6,497 nt of DNA from contig JAPFCT010000120.1 of the NCBI GenBank assembly GCA_026169575.1, positions 1 to 6,497 of the forward strand, given 5' to 3'. Of the stretch, positions 1 to 6,446 are shown piece by piece (the first letter of the stretch is position 1; every line of letters begins with the position of its first letter). The notes under the pieces were generated by a model. The model was not told where the DNA came from. It saw nothing but the letters and a program-made list of their open reading frames with translations, and made no database searches. The position numbers and the translations under genes were made by a program. Origin of the DNA: Faecalimonas sp. (lineage in GTDB: Bacteria > Bacillota_A > Clostridia > Lachnospirales > Lachnospiraceae).

Positions 1-2
1 AT

Positions 3-1022
3 ATCAATGACACATTCCTTCTGACATTTGACATCTCAGGCATGGGACTTCTGCGCGTGATCCTGCAGCGCATGAACAAAGAGATCTTTACACAGCCGGA
101 AGAACTGATGGAGAACGTACTCGGTGTTACTTCTTACCTTCGCAAGAAAATTATTGAAAACGGCGGAGATCCGGAGAGAGAGACATTAAATATTATCCGC
201 ACGGTTGCAAACAGACCATATTATGTGGACTCTCAGGGAGACTACTGGAGATGCTATAAATTCATCGACGGCGCTACCAGCTATGATCAGGTAGAAAAAC
301 CAGATGATTTCTATCAGAGCGCAGTATCTTTCGGAAACTTCCAGAGATTACTTGCAGATTATCCGGCAGAGACACTTCATGAGACGATCAAAGGATTTCA
401 CGATACAAAGGCACGCTTTGAAGTGTTCAAAAAAGCGGTGGAGGCAGATGTGTGCGGACGTGCCGCTTCTGTTCAGAAAGAGATTGACTTTGTTCTGGCA
501 CATGAGGATGTGGCAAATGTATTCGGAGATATGCTTGCAGCCGGAGAACTTCCGCTCCGTGTCACACACAACGATACAAAATTAAATAATATTATGATCG
601 ATGACAAGACCGGAAAAGGAATCTGTGTCATTGACCTTGATACCGTTATGCCGGGACTTGCAATGAATGATTTCGGTGATTCGATCCGTTTTGGAGCAAG
701 CACGGGAGCAGAGGATGAGATCGATCTGAGTAAAGTGTCCTGTGATATGGAATTATTTGCTCTGTATGCAAAAGGATACATCGAAGGATGTGGCGGAAAG
801 CTTACAAAGAAAGAAATCGAACTGATGCCGATGGGAGCAAAGGTCATGACATTTGAGTGTGGCATGCGTTTCCTGACAGATTATCTTGAGGGAGATCACT
901 ACTTTAAGATCCACAGAGAACACCACAACCTTGATCGCTGCCGTACACAGTTTAAGCTTGTGGAAGATATGGAAGCAAAATGGGATATCATGCAGGACAT
1001 TATCAAAAAATATAATGTTTAA
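3..1022 (+). CDS. nahK: Phosphotransferase-family sugar kinase, probable N-acetylhexosamine 1-kinase (5' partial)
   Basis: The likely role is ATP-dependent phosphorylation of GlcNAc/GalNAc at C1 in the cytoplasm, feeding UDP-HexNAc recycling after lacto-N-biose or galacto-N-biose cleavage. Seen: the frame is open to the left window edge. The codons before the Met at 42 read INDTFLLTFDISG, which fits the INDT-type start of this family, and VILQRMN follows. The Met at 42 is therefore internal, and roughly 20 N-terminal residues lie outside the window (NahK is about 360 aa; 339 are visible). The APH/choline-kinase catalytic loop HNDTKLNN (HxDxxxxN) is at 567-590, with its catalytic Asp at 573-575. 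The metal-binding VIDLDTVMPG stretch begins near 630. galE lies 205 bases downstream with its own promoter. The family is certain. The HexNAc substrate rests on overall resemblance and on the galE neighbour; related kinases act on other small molecules. The stop codon is TAA and no clear terminator follows. Confidence 0.8.
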   Translation: MNDTFLLTFDISGMGLLRVILQRMNKEIFTQPEELMENVLGVTSYLRKKIIENGGDPERETLNIIRTVANRPYYVDSQGDYWRCYKFIDGATSYDQVEKPDDFYQSAVSFGNFQRLLADYPAETLHETIKGFHDTKARFEVFKKAVEADVCGRAASVQKEIDFVLAHEDVANVFGDMLAAGELPLRVTHNDTKLNNIMIDDKTGKGICVIDLDTVMPGLAMNDFGDSIRFGASTGAEDEIDLSKVSCDMELFALYAKGYIEGCGGKLTKKEIELMPMGAKVMTFECGMRFLTDYLEGDHYFKIHREHHNLDRCRTQFKLVEDMEAKWDIMQDIIKKYNV

Positions 1023-1137
1023 GCAGAGCGGCCTGCTGACCGTGTACGCGGGATCCGCAGATAAGAGCTGTATGGATCTTATGAGAAATATATTTAAAAC
1101 AGAAAAAATGTTTTAAAACAAAAAATATAAAAAAGAG

Positions 1138-1166
1138 TTGTACTGCCCGCTGAGCGGTATTATAAT
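1138..1166 (+). promoter_or_regulatory. Sigma-A-type promoter for galE
   Basis: A -35 box TTGTAC (1138-1143) and a perfect -10 box TATAAT (1161-1166) are separated by exactly 17 bases. Transcription would start near 1173, leaving a leader of about 55 bases before the galE ATG. The spacer holds the palindrome CCGCTGAGCGG (1147-1157), a position where a repressor could block RNA polymerase. No terminator is evident between the kinase gene and this promoter, so read-through from the kinase gene is also possible. The call rests on hexamer match and spacing only. Confidence 0.75.
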
Positions 1167-1213
1167 AGAAGAAGAGAGAGAGTTCTCATGTTACCCTACA
1201 AATCATAAAAAAC

Positions 1214-1219
1214 AGGAGG
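1214..1219 (+). promoter_or_regulatory. galE ribosome binding site
   Basis: A perfect AGGAGG lies 8 bases before the ATG at 1228. It fixes the galE start. An in-frame TTG at 1138 would add 30 residues, but it lies inside the -35 box of the promoter and has no ribosome binding site. The 338-residue product from 1228 also matches the length of E. coli GalE exactly. Confidence 0.9.
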
Positions 1220-1227
1220 ATACGAAC

Positions 1228-2244
1228 ATGGCAATTTTAGTAACAGGCGGAGCCGGATATATCGGAAGCCATACATGCATCGAATTAGTGAATGCAGGAT
1301 ATGACGTTGTTGTATTAGATAACTTATGTAATTCCAGCAGGGAGTCTTTAAAACGTGTTGAGAAGATCGTCGGAAAACCGATCCCATTTTATGAGGCGGA
1401 TATTCGCGATGCAGAGGCATTGAAGAATGTATTTGAGAAAGAAGACATCGATGCAGTCATTCATTTCGCCGGCTTAAAAGCAGTCGGTGAATCTGTTGTA
1501 AAACCATTAGAGTATTATGACAATAACATTGCAGGAACACTGGTACTCTGCGATGCAATGAGAAATGCAGGAGTGAAAAATATTATCTTCAGCTCTTCTG
1601 CAACAGTATATGGAGATCCGGCATTTGTACCGATCACAGAAGAATGCCCGAAAGGACAGTGTACAAATCCATACGGTTGGTCCAAGTCAATGTTAGAGCA
1701 GATCCTTACAGATTTACATACAGCAGATCCGGAATGGAATGTCGTATTACTCCGTTACTTCAACCCGGTAGGGGCACACAAGAGCGGAATGATCGGAGAG
1801 AACCCGAAGGGAATCCCGAACAACTTAATGCCTTACATCACTCAGGTGGCAGTAGGTAAGCTGGAATGTCTTGGTGTATTTGGAAATGATTACGATACAC
1901 ACGACGGTACTGGCGTGCGTGACTATATCCATGTCGTAGACCTTGCACTTGGTCATGTGAAAGCATTAAAGAAGATTGAAGAGAAAGCCGGCGTATGCAT
2001 CTACAACCTCGGAACTGGAAACGGATATTCTGTTCTCGATATGGTGAAAGCATTCAGCAAAGCATGCGGAAAAGAGATCAAATACGAGATCAAACCACGC
2101 AGAGCCGGAGATATCGCTACCTGCTACGCAGATCCTGCAAAGGCAAAGGCAGAACTTGGATGGGAAGCTGAGAGAGGACTCGACGAGATGTGCGAAGACT
2201 CATGGAGATGGCAGTCCAACAATCCAAATGGATATGAAGAATAA
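1228..2244 (+). CDS. galE: UDP-glucose/UDP-N-acetylglucosamine 4-epimerase
   Basis: A cytoplasmic NAD-dependent extended short-chain dehydrogenase that interconverts UDP-Glc and UDP-Gal (Leloir pathway). The protein has 338 residues. Seen: the Rossmann NAD motif GGAGYIG at residues 7-13, [11 protein letters not shown] around 79-89, the SSSATVYG stretch with Ser124, and the catalytic YGWSK with Tyr149 and Lys153. These have the same numbering as E. coli GalE. The ending [13 protein letters not shown] places Cys at 299, where the E. coli enzyme has Tyr299 and the human enzyme has Cys307. From known work on those enzymes a small residue here opens the pocket to N-acetylated sugars, so activity on UDP-GlcNAc/UDP-GalNAc is inferred. 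This fits the upstream HexNAc kinase-like gene. The gene has its own promoter, a strong SD, tandem stops TAA TAG and a strong terminator, so it can be expressed as a single-gene unit. Leucine is often TTA, suggesting high expression. Confidence 0.96.
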   Translation: MAILVTGGAGYIGSHTCIELVNAGYDVVVLDNLCNSSRESLKRVEKIVGKPIPFYEADIRDAEALKNVFEKEDIDAVIHFAGLKAVGESVVKPLEYYDNNIAGTLVLCDAMRNAGVKNIIFSSSATVYGDPAFVPITEECPKGQCTNPYGWSKSMLEQILTDLHTADPEWNVVLLRYFNPVGAHKSGMIGENPKGIPNNLMPYITQVAVGKLECLGVFGNDYDTHDGTGVRDYIHVVDLALGHVKALKKIEEKAGVCIYNLGTGNGYSVLDMVKAFSKACGKEIKYEIKPRRAGDIATCYADPAKAKAELGWEAERGLDEMCEDSWRWQSNNPNGYEE

Positions 2245-2266
2245 TAGAAGATTGTTCAGATAAAAG

Positions 2267-2318
2267 AAAAAGGAGAATTCCGGTTCAGGTTTTACAGCCA
2301 GCCGGAGTTCTCTTTTTT
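2267..2318 (+). terminator. Rho-independent terminator after galE
   Basis: Left arm GAGAATTCCGG (2273-2283) pairs with CCGGAGTTCTC (2302-2312) through one G-T wobble, around an 18-base loop. The stem extends outward through one more wobble and five A-T pairs (2267-2271 with 2314-2318). The right side ends in six Ts. It starts 22 bases after the galE stop codon and separates the sugar-salvage segment from the gdpP operon. Confidence 0.93.
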
Positions 2319-2352
2319 AAGTTCTTTACCAGAGGATGAGGAAACTGTTTTC

Positions 2353-2380
2353 GGGAAGGCGGGTAGCGGGGGACAGCGGG
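2353..2380 (+). other. G-rich tract matching the G-quadruplex formula
   Basis: Four G runs (2353-2355, 2361-2363, 2368-2372, 2378-2380) are separated by loops of 5, 4 and 5 bases, which meets the G3+N1-7 rule. AGCGGG also repeats twice with a 10-base period (2365-2370, 2375-2380). The tract lies between the galE terminator and the gdpP promoter, on the non-template strand for gdpP, about 38 bases before its -10 box. The pattern is seen directly; folding in the cell and any function are unproven. Confidence 0.55.
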
Positions 2381-2394
2381 CGCTTGATTGGTAC

Positions 2395-2423
2395 TTCCAT
2401 ATCTGTGGGAAAAGTGGTATAAT
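2395..2423 (+). promoter_or_regulatory. Extended -10 promoter for gdpP-rplI-dnaB
   Basis: TGG followed by TATAAT (2415-2423) is an extended -10 element with a perfect hexamer. At a 17-base spacing the -35 position reads TTCCAT (2395-2400), a poor match, as is common when TGn is present. Transcription would begin near 2430, giving a leader of about 29 bases. The gdpP start has GAGGG (2447-2451) seven bases upstream. This is the only convincing promoter before the operon. Confidence 0.68.
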
Positions 2424-2458
2424 TTAACGGTAACTTTAGTTCTATTGAGGGTTAAAAT

Positions 2459-4507
2459 ATGAAGAAGGATATTCGATTAAAAGGACAGCTCCGCTTCTAT
2501 ATGCAGTGGCCGATCTTTATGCTGATCCTGCTCGTGGCGATGACCATCTGGATCTTTTTCACGAACAGGCAGGCGGGGATCATGATGGCGGTCATTGTGA
2601 CGGTGTATGGAATCGGAGTCGGTGTGCTCTACATGTACAGCAAATCGCTGATCATGGCGGATCTGGTACAGTTCGCGGCACAGTACGGTGTTGTACAGAA
2701 CACACTGCTGAAGGAACTTTCGATCCCATATGCGCTTCTGATGGACGACGGGCAGATCATATGGATGAACGATAGTTTTAAAGTAGTGACAGGGCAGGGC
2801 GATAAGGCGGAGAAGTATATTAATAAGGTCATCCCGGAACTGAACCGGGGCGTATTTCCAAAGGCAGAGTCTGAGCAGGTACAGCTGAATGTCATCTATA
2901 AGGAGAAAGAGTATTCCGTGGCGATGCACAAAGTATCTGTGGAAGGTTTCAGCGAGACGGAGGAGCTTTTACAGCTCCCGAAGGAGAAGGAATATTTCAT
3001 TGCGATCTATCTGAAGGATGTCACAGAACTGAACAAGTACATCCGGGAAAACGATGCGCAGAAGATGGTGGCAGGTCTGATCTACATTGATAATTTCGAT
3101 GAGGTGATCGAGAGTGTTGAGGAAGTCAGACAGTCACTTCTTGTGGCGCTGATCGACCGTAAGATCAATCAGTATATTGCAAAGATCGACGGAATCGTCA
3201 AGAAGATGGAGAAGGATAAATACTTTATCGTGATCAAGAAAAAGTATTTCCAGCAGCTGAAGGAAGACAAGTTTGCATTGCTTGAGGAAGTCAAGGGGAT
3301 CAGCATTGGAAATGAGATGCCTGCGACACTCAGTATCGGACTTGGAATGAGCACCGATACCTATGCACAGAGTTACAACTACGCCCGGGTGGCGATCGAT
3401 CTTGCACTTGCAAGAGGCGGTGACCAGGCAGTTGTCAAGGATGCAAATAACATCACATATTTTGGCGGTAAGCGTGAGCAGGTAGCGAAGAACACGAGAG
3501 TGAAGGCGAGAGTCAAGGCGGAGGCGCTGCGGGAATTTATCGCGGCGAAAGATAAGGTCATCGTCATGGGACATAAGATCGGGGATGTGGATTCCTTTGG
3601 GGCCGCAATCGGTATTTACCGTGCGGCGACGATCATGGAGAAGAAGGTCCATATCGTGATCAACGATATTACAACTTCTGTCAGACCGCTGTATGAGCGT
3701 ATTCGCGACAATGCGGCATACGATGATGATCTGTTTCTTACCTCCTCTCAGGTGGAGGATGTGGTGACAGAGAATACGATGGTCGTTGTGGTGGATACGA
3801 ACAAGCCGGAACTCACAGAATGTGAGGAACTGCTTGGCATGACAAAGACGATCGTTGTGCTCGATCATCACCGGCAGGGAAGTAACAGCATCGACAATGC
3901 AGTATTATCTTATATTGAACCGTATGCCTCTTCTACCTGCGAGATGGTCGCAGAGGTGCTGCAGTATATTGCAGATGATATCCGGATCAAGGCGGTGGAA
4001 GCAGACTGCATGTATGCGGGAATCATGATCGATACGAATAACTTTGTGAGCCGGACCGGTGTCAGAACCTTTGAGGCGGCTGCATTTCTGAGGCGCTGTG
4101 GCGCAGATATTACCCGGGTGCGAAAGATGTTCCGGGATGATATGGATTCGTACCGTGCAAAGGCAGAGACGGTGCGCAGTGCAGAAGTATACAGAGGGGA
4201 ATTTGCTATCGCAGAATGTCCGGGCAAGGGAATTGAAAGCCCGACGATCGTCGGAGCACAGGCAGCCAATGAGCTGCTCAATATCGCGGGAATCCGCGCA
4301 TCGTTTGTATTGACCGCATACAATGGTAAGGTGTATTTAAGCGCCCGCGCCATTGATGAAGTAAATGTCCAGATCATTGCGGAGCGTCTCGGAGGCGGCG
4401 GTCACATCAATGTGGCAGGGGCACAGTTCTCTGACATGGAAGTCGAGGAGGTTATCGGGATGATCAAAGGCACACTGGACGAGATGATAGAAGGAGGAGA
4501 TATATAA
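2459..4507 (+). CDS. gdpP: Membrane-bound c-di-AMP phosphodiesterase GdpP (DHH family)
   Basis: Hydrolyses the second messenger c-di-AMP to 5'-pApA, and so bears on osmolyte/K+ balance, cell-wall stress and beta-lactam tolerance in Firmicutes. The 682 residues show the full family layout. Two membrane helices (about 15-34 and 39-60) are followed by a degenerate PAS domain (about 80-160; [14 protein letters not shown]) and a degenerate GGDEF domain (about 175-310). By my reading the GGDEF signature is replaced by EKDKY at 251-255, so it should not make c-di-GMP. The DHH domain (about 365-530) has metal-ligand candidates H372, D376 and D378 (GHKIGDVDS), D446 (VVDTNKP), D469-H470-H471 (LDHHRQ) and D525 (MIDTNNF). 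DHHA1 (about 575-665) ends with [12 protein letters not shown] at 645-656. All expected catalytic residues are present, so the enzyme should be active. It starts at ATG with GAGGG seven bases upstream. Its 3' end carries the rplI SD and overlaps rplI by one base. Confidence 0.96.
   Translation: MKKDIRLKGQLRFYMQWPIFMLILLVAMTIWIFFTNRQAGIMMAVIVTVYGIGVGVLYMYSKSLIMADLVQFAAQYGVVQNTLLKELSIPYALLMDDGQIIWMNDSFKVVTGQGDKAEKYINKVIPELNRGVFPKAESEQVQLNVIYKEKEYSVAMHKVSVEGFSETEELLQLPKEKEYFIAIYLKDVTELNKYIRENDAQKMVAGLIYIDNFDEVIESVEEVRQSLLVALIDRKINQYIAKIDGIVKKMEKDKYFIVIKKKYFQQLKEDKFALLEEVKGISIGNEMPATLSIGLGMSTDTYAQSYNYARVAIDLALARGGDQAVVKDANNITYFGGKREQVAKNTRVKARVKAEALREFIAAKDKVIVMGHKIGDVDSFGAAIGIYRAATIMEKKVHIVINDITTSVRPLYERIRDNAAYDDDLFLTSSQVEDVVTENTMVVVVDTNKPELTECEELLGMTKTIVVLDHHRQGSNSIDNAVLSYIEPYASSTCEMVAEVLQYIADDIRIKAVEADCMYAGIMIDTNNFVSRTGVRTFEAAAFLRRCGADITRVRKMFRDDMDSYRAKAETVRSAEVYRGEFAIAECPGKGIESPTIVGAQAANELLNIAGIRASFVLTAYNGKVYLSARAIDEVNVQIIAERLGGGGHINVAGAQFSDMEVEEVIGMIKGTLDEMIEGGDI
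4492..4497 (+). promoter_or_regulatory. rplI ribosome binding site inside gdpP
   Basis: A perfect AGGAGG lies nine bases before the rplI ATG at 4507, within the last codons of gdpP. The stop and start overlap as TAATG (4505-4509). The arrangement suggests termination-reinitiation coupling, but the consensus SD also allows L9 to be translated much more strongly than gdpP, as a ribosomal protein needs. Confidence 0.85.
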
Positions 4508-4953
4508 TGAAAGTAATTTTATTAGAAGATGTAAAGGCACTTGGAAAAAAGGGAGAGATTGTAAACGTCAATGACGGATACGCAAGAAACTTTATTTTAC
4601 CGAAGAAATTAGGACTGGAAGCAACCGGAAAGAACTTAAATGACTTAAAACTTCAGAAAGCAAATGAAGAAAAGGTTGCAAAAGAACAGTTAGAGGCAGC
4701 AAAAGCGCTTGCAGAGAAGATTGAAGCAGGAAAGGTGACGCTGCAGATCAAAGTCGGAGAAGGCGGAAGAACGTTCGGATCTGTCTCCTCAAAAGAAGTG
4801 GCACATGCAGTGAAGGAACAGATGGGATACGATATCGACAAGAAGAAAATCCAGTTAAAAGATGCGATCAAGACACTGGGAACACATATTGTTCAGGTAA
4901 AACTTCACACGAAAGTGACAGCAGACCTGAAAGTCGTTGTCACAGAAGCGTAG
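4507..4953 (+). CDS. rplI: 50S ribosomal protein bL9
   Basis: Structural protein of the large ribosomal subunit, binding 23S rRNA near the L1 stalk base; it is reported to aid reading-frame maintenance. The 148-residue length is typical. Seen: the N-terminal RNA-binding domain (1-40) with [19 protein letters not shown] and [10 protein letters not shown] at 24-33; a long charged Lys/Glu/Ala connecting helix at about 41-75; and the C-terminal domain (about 77-148) with RTFGSVS at 88-94 and [14 protein letters not shown] at 121-134. It sits between gdpP and dnaB, a conserved Firmicutes order. The start overlaps the gdpP stop by one base. Leucine is TTA in about half of cases, unlike the genes on either side, consistent with selection for high expression rather than foreign origin. 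Confidence 0.98.
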   Translation: MKVILLEDVKALGKKGEIVNVNDGYARNFILPKKLGLEATGKNLNDLKLQKANEEKVAKEQLEAAKALAEKIEAGKVTLQIKVGEGGRTFGSVSSKEVAHAVKEQMGYDIDKKKIQLKDAIKTLGTHIVQVKLHTKVTADLKVVVTEA

Positions 4954-4957
4954 GTGG
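4952..4957 (+). promoter_or_regulatory. dnaB ribosome binding site, decides the start
   Basis: AGGTGG, one mismatch from consensus, overlaps the rplI stop codon TAG (4951-4953) and lies five bases before ATG 4963. An in-frame GTG at 4954 sits within this site and has no SD of its own, so ATG 4963 is preferred and removes three residues from the longest possible product. The weaker site should give less DnaB than L9. Confidence 0.65.
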
Positions 4958-4962
4958 AACGC

Positions 4963-6306
4963 ATGGAAGAGGCATTGATCAAGAGAGTCCTTCCGCATAG
5001 TCTGGAGGCGGAGCAGTCCGTTGTCGGCGCGATGCTGATGGACAAGGACGCGATCATGACAGCGGCTGAGATTGTCAGCCGGGAGGATTTTTATCAGACG
5101 GCATACGGCATTTTGTTTGAGGCGATGGTGGAGCTTTTTAACGAAGGAAAGCCGGTCGATCTGATCACCCTTCAGGAACGGCTGAAGGAAAAGGATGTTC
5201 CGCCGGAGATCACGAGCCTTGAATTTGCAAGAGATCTTCTGACAGCAGTTCCGACTTCGGCGAATGTAAAATATTATGCAGAAATCGTCATGGAGAAATC
5301 GATGCTGCGAAAGCTGATCAAGTTGAATGAAGAGATCGAGAACATGTGTTATCTTGGCCGGGATTCGCTGGAGGCGGTGCTCGAGACGACGGAGAAGAAG
5401 GTGTTTGAGCTTGTACAGAAGAGAAATACCGGAGACTATGTTCCGATCAAGCAGGTTGTGTTAAATGCGTTGGATAAGATTGAGAAGTCTTCCAAGACGA
5501 AAGGAACGGTCACCGGAATTCCGACAGGGTTCATCGACCTTGACTATAAGACATCCGGCCTGCAGCCGTCAGATTTGATCCTGATAGCGGCGAGACCTTC
5601 TATGGGAAAGACGGCATTTGTACTGAACATTGCACAACATGTGGCTTTCCGGAGCAATAAGACTGTGGCGATCTTCAGTCTGGAGATGTCCAAGGAGCAG
5701 CTGGTGAACCGTCTGTTCTCTCTGGAGTCCCAGGTGGATGCACAGCTGCTCCGTACCGGAAATCTGAAAGATTCGGACTGGGAGAAGCTGATCGAAGGTG
5801 CCGGGGTGATCGGAAAGTCCAAGATGATCATTGACGATACGCCGGGGATCTCTATCTCGGAACTTCGCTCGAAGTGCAGGAAGTTTAAGCTGGAGCAGGG
5901 GTTAGACCTGATTATCATCGACTACCTGCAGCTGATGACCGGTCGTGTGGGCGGACGTGCGGAATCCAGACAGCAGGAGATCTCCGATATTTCCAGATCA
6001 TTGAAAGGACTTGCCAGAGAGCTCAATGTGCCGGTGCTCGCACTTTCGCAGCTGAGCCGTGCCGTGGAGCAGAGGCCGGATCACCGACCGATGATGTCAG
6101 ACCTCCGAGAATCCGGTGCGATCGAGCAGGATGCCGATGTGGTCATGTTTATTTACCGTGATGACTATTATAACAAGGATACGGATATGAAGAACATCGC
6201 GGAGATCATCATCGCGAAGCAGAGAAACGGTCCGATCGGAACCGTGAATCTTGCATGGCTTCCGAATTATACGAAATTTGCCAACGCGACGAGAAAGCAG
6301 GAATAA
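4963..6306 (+). CDS. dnaB: Replicative DNA helicase DnaB (DnaC in B. subtilis naming)
   Basis: The hexameric 5'-3' helicase that unwinds DNA at the replication fork and recruits primase. The protein is 447 residues from ATG 4963, a normal length with no intein or insertion. Seen: the N-terminal primase-interacting domain (about 8-105) beginning RVLPHSLEAEQSVVGAML, a linker helix, then the RecA-like domain (about 180-440). Walker A is ARPSMGKT with Lys216 and Thr217. FSLEMS carries the catalytic Glu241. Walker B is LIIIDYLQLM with Asp320. Motif H3 is LALSQLSR with Gln363, followed by DLRESGAIEQDADVV. KQRNGP carries the probable arginine finger Arg421. All motifs are intact. It is the last recognisable gene of the gdpP-rplI-dnaB operon, nine bases after rplI. 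Codon use matches gdpP (CTG, ATC and GAT/GAC rather than TTA). The GTG at 4954 is the less likely alternative start. Confidence 0.97.
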   Translation: MEEALIKRVLPHSLEAEQSVVGAMLMDKDAIMTAAEIVSREDFYQTAYGILFEAMVELFNEGKPVDLITLQERLKEKDVPPEITSLEFARDLLTAVPTSANVKYYAEIVMEKSMLRKLIKLNEEIENMCYLGRDSLEAVLETTEKKVFELVQKRNTGDYVPIKQVVLNALDKIEKSSKTKGTVTGIPTGFIDLDYKTSGLQPSDLILIAARPSMGKTAFVLNIAQHVAFRSNKTVAIFSLEMSKEQLVNRLFSLESQVDAQLLRTGNLKDSDWEKLIEGAGVIGKSKMIIDDTPGISISELRSKCRKFKLEQGLDLIIIDYLQLMTGRVGGRAESRQQEISDISRSLKGLARELNVPVLALSQLSRAVEQRPDHRPMMSDLRESGAIEQDADVVMFIYRDDYYNKDTDMKNIAEIIIAKQRNGPIGTVNLAWLPNYTKFANATRKQE

Positions 6307-6351
6307 TGGCGAAACTTGCGATGGTAAGGGCAAAAGAACAGACCTTCAATA

Positions 6352-6360
6352 TGTTATAAT
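6352..6360 (+). promoter_or_regulatory. Possible extended -10 promoter after dnaB
   Basis: TGT followed by a perfect TATAAT (6352-6360) begins 46 bases after the dnaB stop. No good -35 box is seen at 16-18 bases upstream. If active, transcription would start near 6367 and run either to the T run at 6438-6446, giving a transcript of about 80 bases, or on into a gene beyond the window. In AT-rich sequence such boxes arise by chance, so this is tentative. Confidence 0.35.
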
Positions 6361-6414
6361 CTTTATAGAGAATTTTATCGACTGTAAGATTATTTATACA
6401 TTAATTGAAAAGGG

Positions 6415-6446
6415 TAATAATAGGACGTTATTAGACGTTTTTTTTT
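6415..6446 (+). terminator. Weak intrinsic terminator candidate after dnaB
   Basis: Two alternative short hairpins precede a run of nine Ts (6438-6446). One pairs TAATAA (6415-6420) with TTATTA (6428-6433). The other pairs AGGACGT (6422-6428) with ACGTTTT (6435-6441) through two G-T wobbles and a six-base loop, using part of the T run. The stems are short or AT-only, but the U tract and the position 109-140 bases after dnaB suit the end of the gdpP-rplI-dnaB transcript. The same stretch contains the direct repeat GACGTT (6424-6429 and 6434-6439). Confidence 0.4.

Noticed and set aside
473..865. A 130-codon antisense open frame inside the kinase gene
   Set aside because: Mirrors the kinase catalytic motifs on the other strand; Ser/Phe/Ile-rich shadow with no promoter or SD.
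1093..1117. Inverted repeat TTTAAAAC/GTTTTAAA as a terminator of the kinase gene
   Set aside because: Almost entirely A-T pairs and followed by an A-rich, not T-rich, stretch on the + strand; it should not stop transcription efficiently.
1188..1208. Six-codon upstream frame (MLPYKS) in the galE leader
   Set aside because: Only a purine-rich GAGAG stretch precedes it and its sequence is uninformative; too short to call a leader peptide without conservation.
2423..2456. TTTAAC/GTTAAA pairing that might mask the gdpP SD
   Set aside because: The left arm overlaps the end of the -10 box and would lie upstream of the predicted transcription start, so it would not be in the mRNA.
3005..3390. Active diguanylate cyclase (GGDEF) domain in gdpP
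   Set aside because: The fold is recognisable but the GGDEF signature is absent, as in the whole GdpP family; it is a degenerate sensory domain.
3134..3871. A 245-codon antisense open frame inside gdpP
   Set aside because: It lies wholly opposite the well-supported GdpP catalytic region. Its translation is rich in His/Asp/Arg/Cys/Ile with no recognisable domain, and it has no SD, so it is a codon-bias shadow.
3910..4377. A 155-codon antisense open frame inside gdpP
   Set aside because: Opposite the DHH/DHHA1 region, low-complexity Ser/Ala/Ile composition, no SD and no family resemblance.
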